Below, in pieces: positions 1-8,790 of a stretch of 64,000 nucleotides of DNA (its first letter is position 1; each line of letters opens with the position of its first letter). The stretch comes from Variovorax sp. IB41 (GTDB lineage Bacteria; Pseudomonadota; Gammaproteobacteria; Burkholderiales; Burkholderiaceae_C): contig NZ_JAEFCB010000001.1 of assembly GCF_016405905.1 (NCBI RefSeq), positions 248,001 through 312,000 of the forward strand, given 5' to 3'. The translations under genes were made by a program, and so were the position numbers. The notes beneath the pieces are model-generated. The model did not search any database. It had not been told where the DNA came from and saw only the letters and a program-made list of their open reading frames with translations.

Positions 1-608
1 AACTTGGCCATCAGTTGCTCGTCGTCCTTCATGTCCTCGGTCATCGGCGTGAAGGTGAGGCTCGGGCACACCGCGTTCACGCGGACGCCGTCGCGGCCAT
101 GGTCGAGCGCCAGCGCCTTGGTGAAGTTCACGATCGCGCCCTTGGACGCGTTGTAGAAGCCCATGCCCCAGTCGCCGCCCAGGCCCGAGACCGAGCCGGT
201 GTTGACGATGCAGCCCTTGCTCTGGACGAGATGCGGCATCGCGGCGCGGCAGCCGTGGAACACCCCGCCCACGTTGGTCGCCATGATCTTGTCCCAGCCC
301 TCGAACGGCGCCTCGGTGACGGTGCCTTCCACCGCGATGCCCGCGTTGTTGAACAGCACGTGCAGCGCGCCGAAGCGCTCGATGGTGGCCGCCACCAGCG
401 CCTGCACCTGCCCGTAGTCGGACACGTCGGTGCGCTTGACCAGCGTGCGCTCGGGCGGCAGGTCGCGCGCCACCTTGTCCAGCTTGGCCTGGGTGTCGCC
501 GGCGAGCACGACGTTGGCGCCCTCCTGCGAGAAGCGGCGCGCCGTGGCTTCGCCGATGCCCGAGCCGGCCCCTGTGACGATGACGACGCGGTCCTTGAAA
601 CGTTGCAT
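1..608 (-). CDS. SDR family NAD(P)-dependent oxidoreductase (3' end cut by window)
   Basis: A short-chain dehydrogenase/reductase, probably acting on an unknown alcohol or ketone in the cytosol. The N-terminus MQRFKDRVVIVTGAGSGIGE carries the TGxxxGxG Rossmann motif. Further in are the NNAG motif (LFNNAG), a Ser in NTGSVSG and the catalytic YNASK (Tyr-x-x-x-Lys). About 202 residues are visible of a usual 250; the C-terminal substrate loop lies outside the window. The start is the ATG at 606-608, preceded on the minus strand by AGGAG-like bases. SDR substrates cannot be told from sequence. It stands alone, 138 bases from the next gene. Confidence 0.9.
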   Translation of the reverse strand, partial: MQRFKDRVVIVTGAGSGIGEATARRFSQEGANVVLAGDTQAKLDKVARDLPPERTLVKRTDVSDYGQVQALVAATIERFGALHVLFNNAGIAVEGTVTEAPFEGWDKIMATNVGGVFHGCRAAMPHLVQSKGCIVNTGSVSGLGGDWGMGFYNASKGAIVNFTKALALDHGRDGVRVNAVCPSLTFTPMTEDMKDDEQLMAK

Positions 609-746
609 GGTGAATCTCCTGGTTGCGTGAAGGCGGTGAGGTGGTGCGGTGGTGCGTGAAGGTGCAAGAGCGCGAGCTTCGGCAGGACCGCAAGCCCACG
701 ATGTCAGCCGGAGGCGATTGCGCTGTCGGATGACGACCCAAGACGC

Positions 747-1232
747 TCAGCGGCCGTACTTGCGCACGCTGAGTTCGCCATCGCTCTCGAGCATCGCCAG
801 GCGCACTTCCGACAGGTCGTGGACGCCCTTCTCCCTGAGCTTGGACATCAGCTCGTCCACCGTAATGAGCTGGCGGCGCAGCGTCCTGTGAACGATGCGC
901 CCGTGCTTGACCAGCGGCGCGGGCGGCGGCTCGATCAGGCGCGCCACCACCGGCGAGTGGTAGCTGCCCCAGTCGAGCAGGTAGTTCCAGCCCACCAGCG
1001 TCGCGATGAGAACGAGCCCGTCGGTCACGGTCTTGTATTCGCCCTGCATCGCGTTGCTGGAGGCATCGGCGATCAGCACGACGAACAGCAGGTCCGCCAC
1101 GCCGAGCGAGCCGACGTCGCGCCGCAGCAGGAAGCGAAAGACCAGCAGCAGGAACCAATAGACCACCGTGCCCCGCAGCACCATGTGCCAGGAAGGCATC
1201 TCCAGGCGAAAGAGTTCCGAGAGCGATTCCAT
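747..1232 (-). CDS. DUF421 (YetF/YcaP-type) membrane protein
   Basis: An inner-membrane protein of the DUF421 family, 161 residues. Hydrophobic segments lie near residues 18-38, 44-60 and 70-85. They are followed by a soluble C-terminal domain with the family-typical pattern of a LVKHGRIV strand, then LITVDELMSKLREKG and SEVRLAMLESDGELSV. No biochemical activity is established for the family; spore-forming relatives affect germination or stress resistance. It is monocistronic and opens a run of stress-associated minus-strand genes. The family call is firm; the role is unknown. Confidence 0.85.
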   Translation of the reverse strand: MESLSELFRLEMPSWHMVLRGTVVYWFLLLVFRFLLRRDVGSLGVADLLFVVLIADASSNAMQGEYKTVTDGLVLIATLVGWNYLLDWGSYHSPVVARLIEPPPAPLVKHGRIVHRTLRRQLITVDELMSKLREKGVHDLSEVRLAMLESDGELSVRKYGR

Positions 1233-1292
1233 GGCGTTCCTTCGTCCGTTGCCGCTTGTTGTTCGTTTGCCGTTCGGTTGTGCCTGGATGGT

Positions 1293-2069
1293 TCAGGCCG
1301 GGCTCTTCGACACCGGCTTCGTGATCGTCGCGTTTGCCTTGGCGCCGAGCGTCATCTCGGTGATCCACGACACCAGCAGCGCGCCGTAGGCCTGCCGCGA
1401 TTCCTGTTTCGACAGCGCGTGGTCCGCGCCCGAGAGCACGCGGTAGGTGACCGAGCGCACGCGCTTGAAGGCGGCCAGGTAGTTCTCCAGCACCGGGTGC
1501 GGCACGGTCTGGTCGTCTTCCGATTCGACGATGAGCACGTCCCCCGCGAACGCCGCGCAGGCCGCGAGCGCGCGGTTGTCCTTCGGGCCGACCAGCGAGC
1601 GGCGGTAGGCCACGAGATCGGTGCGGCTGAGCTTGCCCTTGGGCGTGTCCCACTCGCGGTCGCGGTACAGCGCCGGCGCGCGCAGCGCGAGCCAGCGCAC
1701 CGGCCGCAGCGCGGTCACCAGCGCGGCAAGGTAGCCGCCGTAGCTGCTGCCGACGATGGCCACGGACGCCGGGTCGACCGTCGGGTGGCCGACCAGCGCG
1801 TCGTAGGCGGCAAGCACGTCGCGCAGGTTGTCCTCGCGCGTGACTTCCATGCGCTGCGCGGCGTGGCGCGCGTGGCCGCGCAGGTCGAAGGTCAGGCACA
1901 CGCAGCCGAGCGCGGCGATCTCCTGCGCGCGCTTCATGTACTGCTCCTGGCTGCCGTCCCACCCGTGCACCAGCAGCACGCCGGGCACCATCGCCGAGGC
2001 GGCGAAGAGCGTGCCCTCGATGTGCTGGCCGTCCACGGCGATATCGATGGCGCTATGGCGAGTCGGCAT
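1293..2069 (-). CDS. Alpha/beta hydrolase (dienelactone-hydrolase-like)
   Basis: A cytosolic serine hydrolase of 258 residues. The nucleophile elbow GSSYGG is near residue 113, an oxyanion-type VHGWDGS near residue 34, and the likely acid and His sit in VESEDDQTVPH and SGADHALS. There is no signal peptide. The start codon lies inside the 3' end of the DUF3182 gene (17-base overlap), so the two are probably translated together. In relatives a hydrolase of this type often accompanies DUF3182 (from memory). The substrate is unknown. Confidence 0.85.
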   Translation of the reverse strand: MPTRHSAIDIAVDGQHIEGTLFAASAMVPGVLLVHGWDGSQEQYMKRAQEIAALGCVCLTFDLRGHARHAAQRMEVTREDNLRDVLAAYDALVGHPTVDPASVAIVGSSYGGYLAALVTALRPVRWLALRAPALYRDREWDTPKGKLSRTDLVAYRRSLVGPKDNRALAACAAFAGDVLIVESEDDQTVPHPVLENYLAAFKRVRSVTYRVLSGADHALSKQESRQAYGALLVSWITEMTLGAKANATITKPVSKSPA

Positions 2070-3234
2070 GGGGGTTCAACAGGGTGTATTTGGCGAGCGG
2101 CCCGACCTGCGGATCGACGCCCTGGTAGGACACGATTGCGTGCGCGGGCACCGTCGCCGGGCCGTACACCTCGAAGGTGGACGCGCGAACGCGCTCGCGG
2201 GCGGGATCCGCGTGGAACGATTCGAGCGCCGCGATCTCGGCGCCCGTCGCGCCGCCCACCCGCCACGACTGCTCCAGCACGCCCGAGCGCCATGCGCCGC
2301 CACGGCCGGTGCCCTGTGCCACGTCGTAGTTCGTGCGCGAGGCGAAGAAGCCGGGGTAGCAGTCGAGCACGGCGCGGTGGTAGCGCCGCGCCTGGTCGAT
2401 GGCGTGGCGAAGCGGCGGCGCGAGGTCGGCGGCGGCCAGCAGCGCCTCGAAGTCGCCGCGCACCAGCGTGAGGTCGGAGCCGCCGTAGACCTCTTCGCCC
2501 GCGTTGTCGCGCGCCAGGCGCTGCTGGCCGTAATAGCTCACGACCATGCGCTCCACGATCACCTGCCCGACGCTGTAGGTGACGGGGCGCTCCAGGTTCT
2601 CCTCGAGCACGACGCCGTGGCTGGCGATGTCGGCCTCGTCCATGGCGTCGATGCAGCGGTCCAGCGCCTCGGCGCTGCGCGCGACGACCTGGCCCCGGCC
2701 GCCGGTCGCAGTCACCGGCTTGATGCGCACCACACCCGCGCCGAGCAACGTGCGCCCTGCCCTGCGCGCCTCGTCGCGCGAGAAGCACGAGAACCCGTCC
2801 AGCGCCGAGCCGGCGATCTGGTCCGCGAAGCGCGGGTTCCAGCCCGGCGGTTGCGGCGCCTCGGCACCGGCCACGGGATGGGTGATGGCCTTGGTCGCGA
2901 TGAACGCGTGCGGCACCACGCCGCCGAACAGGTCGTGCACGCCGGCGATGCCCATGGCCTCAGCGAGACCGGCGTCGGTCACGGTGTTGCTGGGCACGAA
3001 GTACGGCGCCCCGGTGTAGGACTGCCGTTCGTCGTAGTCGCCGGCGTAGTCGCAGCCCTTGAGCACGGCCAGCCGCCGCGCGAAGTCGCTGCGGGTGGCG
3101 TGCTCATGCGCGCTGCAGTAGGCCTGGGGGTCGAGGTTCCACGTCACCAGGCTGCGCGGTTGCGGCCGCAGCGGTGATGGTGCGGGCGACGTCGATGCCG
3201 ATCCGGCAGGCCGGGGGCGGAGGGCCGTTTTCAT
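2053..3234 (-). CDS. DUF3182 family protein (ATP-grasp-like)
   Basis: A 393-residue DUF3182 protein. The central part (about residues 150-260) has features of an ATP-grasp fold: VRIKPVTATGGRGQ, which looks like the lysine plus glycine-rich loop, and VVLEENLERPVTYSVGQ. This suggests ATP-dependent ligation, but the reaction is unknown. The first 30 residues are Pro/Arg/Ser-rich and probably disordered. It lies downstream of the ESFPASDP small protein (31-base gap) and overlaps the hydrolase gene by 17 bases. The start is the ATG at 3232-3234. The family call is firm; the enzymatic role is inference. Confidence 0.8.
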   Translation of the reverse strand: MKTALRPRPAGSASTSPAPSPLRPQPRSLVTWNLDPQAYCSAHEHATRSDFARRLAVLKGCDYAGDYDERQSYTGAPYFVPSNTVTDAGLAEAMGIAGVHDLFGGVVPHAFIATKAITHPVAGAEAPQPPGWNPRFADQIAGSALDGFSCFSRDEARRAGRTLLGAGVVRIKPVTATGGRGQVVARSAEALDRCIDAMDEADIASHGVVLEENLERPVTYSVGQVIVERMVVSYYGQQRLARDNAGEEVYGGSDLTLVRGDFEALLAAADLAPPLRHAIDQARRYHRAVLDCYPGFFASRTNYDVAQGTGRGGAWRSGVLEQSWRVGGATGAEIAALESFHADPARERVRASTFEVYGPATVPAHAIVSYQGVDPQVGPLAKYTLLNPHADSP

Positions 3235-3265
3235 GGCGGGCGGGGTGATCGGTGGCAGGCGCCGG

Positions 3266-3514
3266 TCAACGCCGGGCGTCCTTGCTCGTGCTCTTCTTGT
3301 CTCCGTCCTTCTCCGCCGAAGGCAGCTTCACCTTGGTGACGGTGACGGACACCGGGTCGCTCGCGGGAAAGGATTCTTCGACCCCGCTGTCCAGCGCTTC
3401 CTCGCTGGCGGGCTGCTCGACGGGCTTTTCCTGCTCGGACGGTTTGCCATGGTTCTCCGACGTGGGAAAGGGAAATGGCTTCTGCTCTTTCTGCTCTTTC
3501 TGTTCCTTGGTCAT
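3266..3514 (-). CDS. Small acidic ESFPASDP-motif protein
   Basis: An 82-residue charged, probably disordered protein. It begins with a KEQ repeat (TKEQKEQKEQK, from a short DNA direct repeat). It carries ALDSGVEESFPASDP near residues 40-54, a motif conserved in many small proteobacterial proteins of unknown function, often near stress genes. The C-terminus is Lys/Asp/Ser-rich. The start ATG is at 3512-3514. A longer reading that runs on into the Nramp gene is a shadow. It lies between the Nramp and DUF3182 genes on the same strand. Confidence 0.7.
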   Translation of the reverse strand: MTKEQKEQKEQKPFPFPTSENHGKPSEQEKPVEQPASEEALDSGVEESFPASDPVSVTVTKVKLPSAEKDGDKKSTSKDARR

Positions 3515-3654
3515 GGTGCGCTCCTGGCAATGTGGGCCCCTCCCCGAAAGAGGAAGGCGCCAGCCCATGGTGGGCCGGTTCGGGCCGCGCGCGGTCGGAA
3601 GGCGCTGCACCTGCGCGTGGGAACAGTCCCGCGCGGCGGCACCGGCGGGCAAAG

Positions 3655-5001
3655 CTACGAGGCGACGCTCGTGACGATGAATGCGACCGACGCCACCGCC
3701 ATCGCGGCCGTCGCCGCCCAGCCCAGCACGCGCCAGGCGAGCGGCAGCCGCAGATCGCCCATGAGCCTCCTGCTTCCGGCCGCGAGCATCACGCCGACCA
3801 TGATCGGCACCGACATCAGCGAATTGATCACCGCCGCCCACACCAGCGCCTTCATCGGGTCGATGCCGATGAGGCTGATGCCCATGGCGCACACCATGGC
3901 CGCGGCGAGGATCGCGTAGAACGCCGGCGCGGCGCCCACCGGTTTCTCCAGCCCCCGGCGCACCTTCAGGAGTTCGGCGCAGGCATACGCCGCCGAGCCC
4001 GCGAGCACCGGCAACGCGAGGAGCCCCGTGCCCAAAATGCCGAGCGCGAACAGCACGAAGGCCGCATCGCCCGCGACCGGCCGCAGCGCCTCGGCGGCCT
4101 GCGCGGTCGATTCGACATCCAGCTGGCCGTTCGCGTGCAGCGTGGCCGCCGCGGCCACGATCATGAAGAAGGCGATGGCGTTGGAAAAGCCCATGCCCAG
4201 CCAGGTATCGAAGCGCAGCCGTCGCAACTGCGCGGACGCCTGGCGCGGCGCCTTCCTGAGCGGCTTGTCCTTGTCCACGCGCTCGATTTCTTCCACCTCC
4301 TGCGCGGCCTGCCAGAAGAAAAGATAGGGGCTGATCGTCGTGCCCAGGATTGCCACGACCATCTTCACCGTCTCCGCATTCCACGTCACGTGCGGCAGCA
4401 CCGCGCCCGAGAGCGCCGCCTTCCAGTCCACGTGCGCGACCATGGCCACGCCCACGTAGGCGAGCAGTGAGAGCGTGAGCCACTTCAGGATGCGCACGTA
4501 GCGCCGGTACGGCAGCCACGCCTGCAGGCCGAGCGAGACGACGCCGAACGCGAGTGCGTAGAGCGCCTCGTCCCCGCCGATCGCCAGCCGCGTGACCTCC
4601 GCCATCGCGCCCAGGTCGGCCGCGAGGTTGACGATGTTGGCCACCAGCAGCAGCACGACCGCCATGGCCACCACGGGCCGCGGCCACAGCGTGGCGAAGG
4701 CCGAGGTGAGCCCACGCCCGGTGGTGCGCCCGATGCGCGCGCTCGCCAGCTGAATGCCGACCATCAACGGATAGGTCACCAGCAGCGTCCACCCCAGGCC
4801 GTAGCCGAACTTCGCGCCGGCCTGGGTGTACGTGGCGATGCCGCTCGGGTCGTCGTCGGCCGCGCCGGTAATGAGGCCGGGGCCGAGCTTGTGCCAGAAG
4901 CCCTGCTTGTCTTCTTCGCCTTCGGGCACCGCCGCCTGCGCTTCGGCGGGCGGGCCCAGGCCCAGGTCATGGGCGCCTTTCACCACCGGCGGGTTTTCCA
5001 C
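3655..5001 (-). CDS. Nramp-family metal transporter with atypical metal-site motifs
   Basis: A polytopic inner-membrane transporter of 448 residues with 11 or so hydrophobic segments after a soluble N-terminus. The GPGLITGAADDDPSG stretch aligns with Nramp TM1, where the canonical metal-site motif is DPGN; here it is DPSG. The TM6 motif, usually MPH, reads TTISPYLFFWQ, so the transition-metal-binding methionine is absent. This resembles divergent Nramp branches such as the Nramp-related Mg2+ transporters. Substrate could be Mg2+ or Mn2+, not decidable here. The start is GTG, 12 bases after the catalase stop codon; the TAAGG of that stop may serve as its ribosome site, implying coupling to katE. 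Confidence 0.85.
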   Translation of the reverse strand: MENPPVVKGAHDLGLGPPAEAQAAVPEGEEDKQGFWHKLGPGLITGAADDDPSGIATYTQAGAKFGYGLGWTLLVTYPLMVGIQLASARIGRTTGRGLTSAFATLWPRPVVAMAVVLLLVANIVNLAADLGAMAEVTRLAIGGDEALYALAFGVVSLGLQAWLPYRRYVRILKWLTLSLLAYVGVAMVAHVDWKAALSGAVLPHVTWNAETVKMVVAILGTTISPYLFFWQAAQEVEEIERVDKDKPLRKAPRQASAQLRRLRFDTWLGMGFSNAIAFFMIVAAAATLHANGQLDVESTAQAAEALRPVAGDAAFVLFALGILGTGLLALPVLAGSAAYACAELLKVRRGLEKPVGAAPAFYAILAAAMVCAMGISLIGIDPMKALVWAAVINSLMSVPIMVGVMLAAGSRRLMGDLRLPLAWRVLGWAATAAMAVASVAFIVTSVAS

Positions 5002-5013
5002 GGTGGCTGCGCC

Positions 5014-7431
5014 TTACACCCGCGGCGGATCGGTGTCGCGCGCCGGATGGCGGTGCATGCCCACCGCGGCGATGAAGTCGGTCACGGCGGTGTCGGCATG
5101 CGCGCCATCCGCGAGGATCAGGCCGGGGTCGTCCGAGCCGTCGGGCAGGCTCATCGGAATGCCGGCCTCGGTCAGCAGCGCCTGCGAGGCGCCGAGCGCG
5201 AGGATGGTCTTGCAGTGGCGGTACTGGTCCTTCACGAACTCCATCGAGTGGCCGTCGGCGGCCAGCGCCTCCACCGCCGCGAGGCCGTCGGGCAGCACCA
5301 GCGCATCGAAGAGGAAGCCGGGGCTGTTCTCCATGCTGGCGTCGGCCTCCAGCTTCTCGCCGCCCGCCGCCGTGTACGTGCCCAGGCGCGGGCCGACCAG
5401 CCGCGGCACCGCGCCCGCCTGCACCAGCGCCGTCACCAGCTTGCCGATGGACGCGCCCTCCGCGCCATCGGCCACGAGGATCGCGATCTTTCGCGTGCGG
5501 ATGCCGCCGTCGCCAGGGCGCGCCATGAGCGAGAGCGCGGGCGACTTGTCGACCTCGGGTGTCGCGGGCGTCTCCAGCGCCTTGGGCAGCGGCGCGGGCA
5601 GCTCCATGCCGAGCCCTTGCGCCACCTTGGCGGCCAGATCGGGCGACGCATTCAGCAGGCTCGCCACCACGCGCTCGCGCACCGCCGGCACCGTCACCTT
5701 CGAGAGCTCGAAACGGAAGGCGGCCGCGATGTGCGCCTGCTCCTCGGGCGTCTGGCTCTCGAAGAAAAGCGTGGCCTGCGTGTAGTGGTCGGCGAACTTC
5801 TCGGGCTTCACGCGCACCTTGTCGCTGCTCTCCTTGGCATCCAGGCGCTTGGCGATGCTCGCGAAGCCCTGCGCCGCGCCGGCCTGGAACGGGCAGCCGC
5901 CGCCCAGCGAATTGGGCTCGTAGGCGGTGCGCCCGCGATGGATGGCCTGCCGGTGCATGCCGTCGCGCTGGTTGTTGTGGACCGGCGCGATGGGCGCGTT
6001 GATCGGCAGTTCATGGAAGTTGGGTCCGCCCAGCCGCGTGATCTGCGTGTCGACGTAGGAGTGGATGCGCCCGGCCAGCAGCGGGTCGTTGGTGAAGTCG
6101 ATGCCCGGCACCACGTGCGCCGTGCAGAACGCGACCTGCTCGGTCTCGGCAAAGAAGTTGTCCGGGTTGCGGTTCAGCACCATGCGCCCGACGATGCGGA
6201 TCGGCACCAGCTCCTCGGGAACGATCTTCGTCGCATCCAGGATGTCGAAGCTGAACTGCTCGGCCTGTTCCTCCGTGAAGATCTGCAGGCCCAGCTCCCA
6301 CTCGGGGTATTCGCCCGCGTCGATGGCCTCCCACAGGTCGCGGCGGTGGTAGTCGGGGTCGGCGCCGGAGATCTTCACCGCCTCGTCCCACACCAGCGAG
6401 TGCGTGCCCAGCTTGGGCTGCCAGTGGAACTTCACCAGCACCGATTCGCCCGCCTCGTTCACCAGCCGGAAGGTGTGCACGCCGAAGCCCTGCATCATCC
6501 GGTAGCTGCGCGGAATGGCGCGGTCGCTCATCTGCCACATCAACATGTGGGTGGATTCGGGCATGAGCGAGACGAAGTCCCAGAAGGTGTCGTGGGCCGA
6601 CGCGGCCTGCGGCATCGCATGGTGCGGCTCGGGCTTCACGGCATGCACGAGGTCGGGGAACTTCATCGCGTCCTGGATGAAGAAGACCGGCATGTTGTTG
6701 CCCACCAGGTCCCAGTTGCCTTCGTCGGTATAGAACTTGACCGCGAAGCCGCGCACGTCGCGTGCGGTGTCCTTGGAGCCGCGCTCGCCGGCCACCGTCG
6801 AGAAGCGCACGAACACCGGCGTGACCTTGCCGGCTTCCTGGAACGGTGCCGCCTTGGTGAATTCGGTCTGCGGCTCGTAGCACTCGAAGAAGCCATGCGC
6901 GCCCGAGCCGCGGGCGTGGACGATGCGCTCGGGAATGCGCTCGTGGTCGAAGTGCGTGATCTTCTCGCGCAGGATGAAGTCTTCGAGCAGCACCGGGCCG
7001 CGCGCGCCCGCTTTCAGCGAGTTCTGGTTGTCCGCGACCGGCACGCCCTGGTTCGTGGTGAGCCGCTGGCCGCCCGAATCCACGCGCACGCGGTCCAGCG
7101 TGCCGATGGTGGCGTTGGTGCCTTCGGGCGCGACCGAGCCGGTCTTGCCGGACACGTTCGATTCCGAGGGCGTGCTGCCGGTGGGCAGCCGCGACGCCGG
7201 CTTGGCGCTCAGGCCGACGGGCGCCTCCGGCGTGTGTTCGAGCGGCTTGTTGGTGTTGGCGGGCATCGACGCGGCGAGCGCCTGCGTGTCGATCGCCTTC
7301 TGCGCGGGAATGTCGCCCTTGCCCGCCCCGGGCGGTGCCGGGTGGGCGGGGCCGCTGTCGGTGTTGCGTGCCGCGGAGCGGGCGGCGTCGAGCGCGGAAG
7401 GCGGCGCGCTCGCTCGGGGTTGTTTGGCCAT
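5014..7431 (-). CDS. katE: Monofunctional catalase HPII, large subunit type
   Basis: A heme catalase of 805 residues that disproportionates H2O2 in the cytosol, of the large HPII class. Residues 1-130 are a low-complexity extension. The catalase core has the distal-His motif [10 protein letters not shown], the stretch [14 protein letters not shown] and the proximal region [12 protein letters not shown]. The last 150 residues ([16 protein letters not shown] onward) form the class-I glutamine-amidotransferase-like (DJ-1/PfpI) domain that marks HPII. The start ATG is at 7429-7431; an upstream in-frame extension lacks support. A CCTACA element lies about 65 bases upstream. The Nramp gene follows 12 bases downstream. 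Confidence 0.95.
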   Translation of the reverse strand: MAKQPRASAPPSALDAARSAARNTDSGPAHPAPPGAGKGDIPAQKAIDTQALAASMPANTNKPLEHTPEAPVGLSAKPASRLPTGSTPSESNVSGKTGSVAPEGTNATIGTLDRVRVDSGGQRLTTNQGVPVADNQNSLKAGARGPVLLEDFILREKITHFDHERIPERIVHARGSGAHGFFECYEPQTEFTKAAPFQEAGKVTPVFVRFSTVAGERGSKDTARDVRGFAVKFYTDEGNWDLVGNNMPVFFIQDAMKFPDLVHAVKPEPHHAMPQAASAHDTFWDFVSLMPESTHMLMWQMSDRAIPRSYRMMQGFGVHTFRLVNEAGESVLVKFHWQPKLGTHSLVWDEAVKISGADPDYHRRDLWEAIDAGEYPEWELGLQIFTEEQAEQFSFDILDATKIVPEELVPIRIVGRMVLNRNPDNFFAETEQVAFCTAHVVPGIDFTNDPLLAGRIHSYVDTQITRLGGPNFHELPINAPIAPVHNNQRDGMHRQAIHRGRTAYEPNSLGGGCPFQAGAAQGFASIAKRLDAKESSDKVRVKPEKFADHYTQATLFFESQTPEEQAHIAAAFRFELSKVTVPAVRERVVASLLNASPDLAAKVAQGLGMELPAPLPKALETPATPEVDKSPALSLMARPGDGGIRTRKIAILVADGAEGASIGKLVTALVQAGAVPRLVGPRLGTYTAAGGEKLEADASMENSPGFLFDALVLPDGLAAVEALAADGHSMEFVKDQYRHCKTILALGASQALLTEAGIPMSLPDGSDDPGLILADGAHADTAVTDFIAAVGMHRHPARDTDPPRV

Positions 7432-7492
7432 GTGTTTGTCGTCCGGTTGGGTTCGAAGGGGCTCCAACCTAGTGCGGCGAATCGGGCAGCTT

Positions 7493-7498
7493 TGTAGG
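7493..7498 (-). promoter_or_regulatory. CCTACA element upstream of katE
   Basis: On the minus strand CCTACA lies about 62-67 bases before the katE start codon. The same hexamer precedes the small gene at 9959-10237 and the PA2169 gene at 12514-13494. A shared promoter or operator element is inferred; no sigma-factor assignment is made. Confidence 0.35.
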
Positions 7499-7547
7499 AC
7501 GTCGCAGCAAAGCGCGTGTCGGTGGCGCGGGCCGTTCAATTCGCCAT

Positions 7548-8480
7548 TCAACTCGCCGCTCCGCTCGCCTTGCCGGGTGCCATGCCGGTCGCGAGGCCCA
7601 GCCGCGCCGCGAGGTTCGCCGCGTCGTAGGGCGCATGCACCTTGCTGTCGTTGTCGAAGTAACAGAACACGTCCCGCGCGCCGCGCCGCGCCGCCTGGGG
7701 CGAAGCCAGCTTCGCATCGGCCGGCTGGCGGCCGCGGCGCCATGCCTCGATGCGCGCGGCCCAGCGGTCGAGCGCGGCATTGCCGTAGCCGCTCGCGTAG
7801 AGCTCCTTGTCGCCATGCAGGCGCAGGTAGACGAAGTCGGCCGTCAGGTCTTCGATGAGCGGCCAGCGCCCTGCCGTGTCGGCCACGACCAGCGCCACCT
7901 CATGGCGGCGCAGCAAGGCGATGAAGTCCGGATCGATGAAGCTGCGGTGGCGCACCTCCAGCGCATGGCGGATGCGCAAGCCGCGCACGGGCTGGAGCAA
8001 GGCCCGGCCTTCCACCCGCTCGTCGTGCCCGCTTGCCAATGCGCGCACCGAGCGCGCGTCGCGCGGCAGCAGCGACAGGAAAGCCTCCAGCCGCTCGGGG
8101 TCGTAGCGCATGCGCGGCGGCAACTGCCACAGCACCGGGCCCATCTTGTGCCCCAGCGCGAGCACGCCCGAGGCGAAGAAGTTGGCGAGCGCCTGGTGCA
8201 CGTCCTTGAGCTGGAGCATGTGGGTGATGTAGCGCGAGCCCTTCACGGCGAACACGAAGTCCTCGGGCGCTTCGTCGTGCCAGCGCCGGTACGACTCGGG
8301 CCGCTGCAGCGAATAGAACGACCCGTTGATCTCGATGGTGGGCAGCATCCGCGAGGCGAATTCGAGCTCCCTGCGCTGCGCAAGGCCCGGCGGGTAGAAG
8401 CGCCCGCGCCAGGGCGCATACCGCCAGCCGGAAATGCCGATGCGCAGGGTGCGTTCGGTCTTTGAGGTCTTTGAGGTCAT
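7548..8480 (-). CDS. DUF72 domain-containing protein
   Basis: A 310-residue DUF72 protein, a TIM-barrel-like family of unknown reaction. Diagnostic stretches are LRIGISGWRYAPWRGRFYP at the N-terminus, EINGSFYSLQRPESY, FVFAVKGSRYITH, HALEVRHRSF and DFVYLRLHG. Near the C-terminus is VFCYFDNDSKVHAPYDA. The start ATG is at 8478-8480; the first codons encode a Thr-Ser-Lys repeat from a short DNA repeat. It lies 116 bases upstream of katE on the same strand. Function is unknown. Confidence 0.9.
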   Translation of the reverse strand: MTSKTSKTERTLRIGISGWRYAPWRGRFYPPGLAQRRELEFASRMLPTIEINGSFYSLQRPESYRRWHDEAPEDFVFAVKGSRYITHMLQLKDVHQALANFFASGVLALGHKMGPVLWQLPPRMRYDPERLEAFLSLLPRDARSVRALASGHDERVEGRALLQPVRGLRIRHALEVRHRSFIDPDFIALLRRHEVALVVADTAGRWPLIEDLTADFVYLRLHGDKELYASGYGNAALDRWAARIEAWRRGRQPADAKLASPQAARRGARDVFCYFDNDSKVHAPYDAANLAARLGLATGMAPGKASGAAS

Positions 8481-8546
8481 TGCCCTCGCCTCTCATGCGG
8501 TGCCGTCCCACGCGCGCGCCGGGCTGCCGCGGCAAACATCGCGGCC

Positions 8547-8777
8547 ATGTCATCCAATCCCACACAGATCACCTCGCGCATCGTCGCGCCTGTCGAGTTC
8601 CGCGCCGGCGACGGCCCGCTGCTGACGATTCCCGAAGGCGAATGCCAGGTCATCGTGGAAGGCGACAGCGCCGTGCTGACCTGGACCGAAGACGGCCAGC
8701 CGCTCACCGCCGCCATTCCGAAGATCGAGTTCGACCGGTTCATCGAATCGGGCGCGATCGTTCTCGGCGTGAGCTGA
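8547..8777 (+). CDS. Conserved small hypothetical protein
   Basis: A 76-residue cytosolic protein I do not recognise. It is rich in beta-type segments (RIVAPVEF, CQVIVEGDSAVLTW, GAIVLGVS) with no signal peptide or membrane segment. It looks like a compact beta-barrel or a small binding domain. Third-codon-position GC matches neighbouring real genes, and its 3' end stops 13 bases short of the convergent ligase gene. Confidence 0.6.
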   Translation: MSSNPTQITSRIVAPVEFRAGDGPLLTIPEGECQVIVEGDSAVLTWTEDGQPLTAAIPKIEFDRFIESGAIVLGVS

Positions 8778-8790
8778 GCGGCGCGGCGCT

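Noticed and set aside
3266..4792. A 508-codon minus-strand frame reading into the ESFPASDP small protein
   Set aside because: The upstream part is out of frame with the real Nramp gene and low-complexity. The small protein has its own ATG at 3514.
4891..7497. An 868-codon plus-strand frame opposite katE
   Set aside because: No domain or signal is visible, and composition is that of an antisense shadow of the catalase gene.
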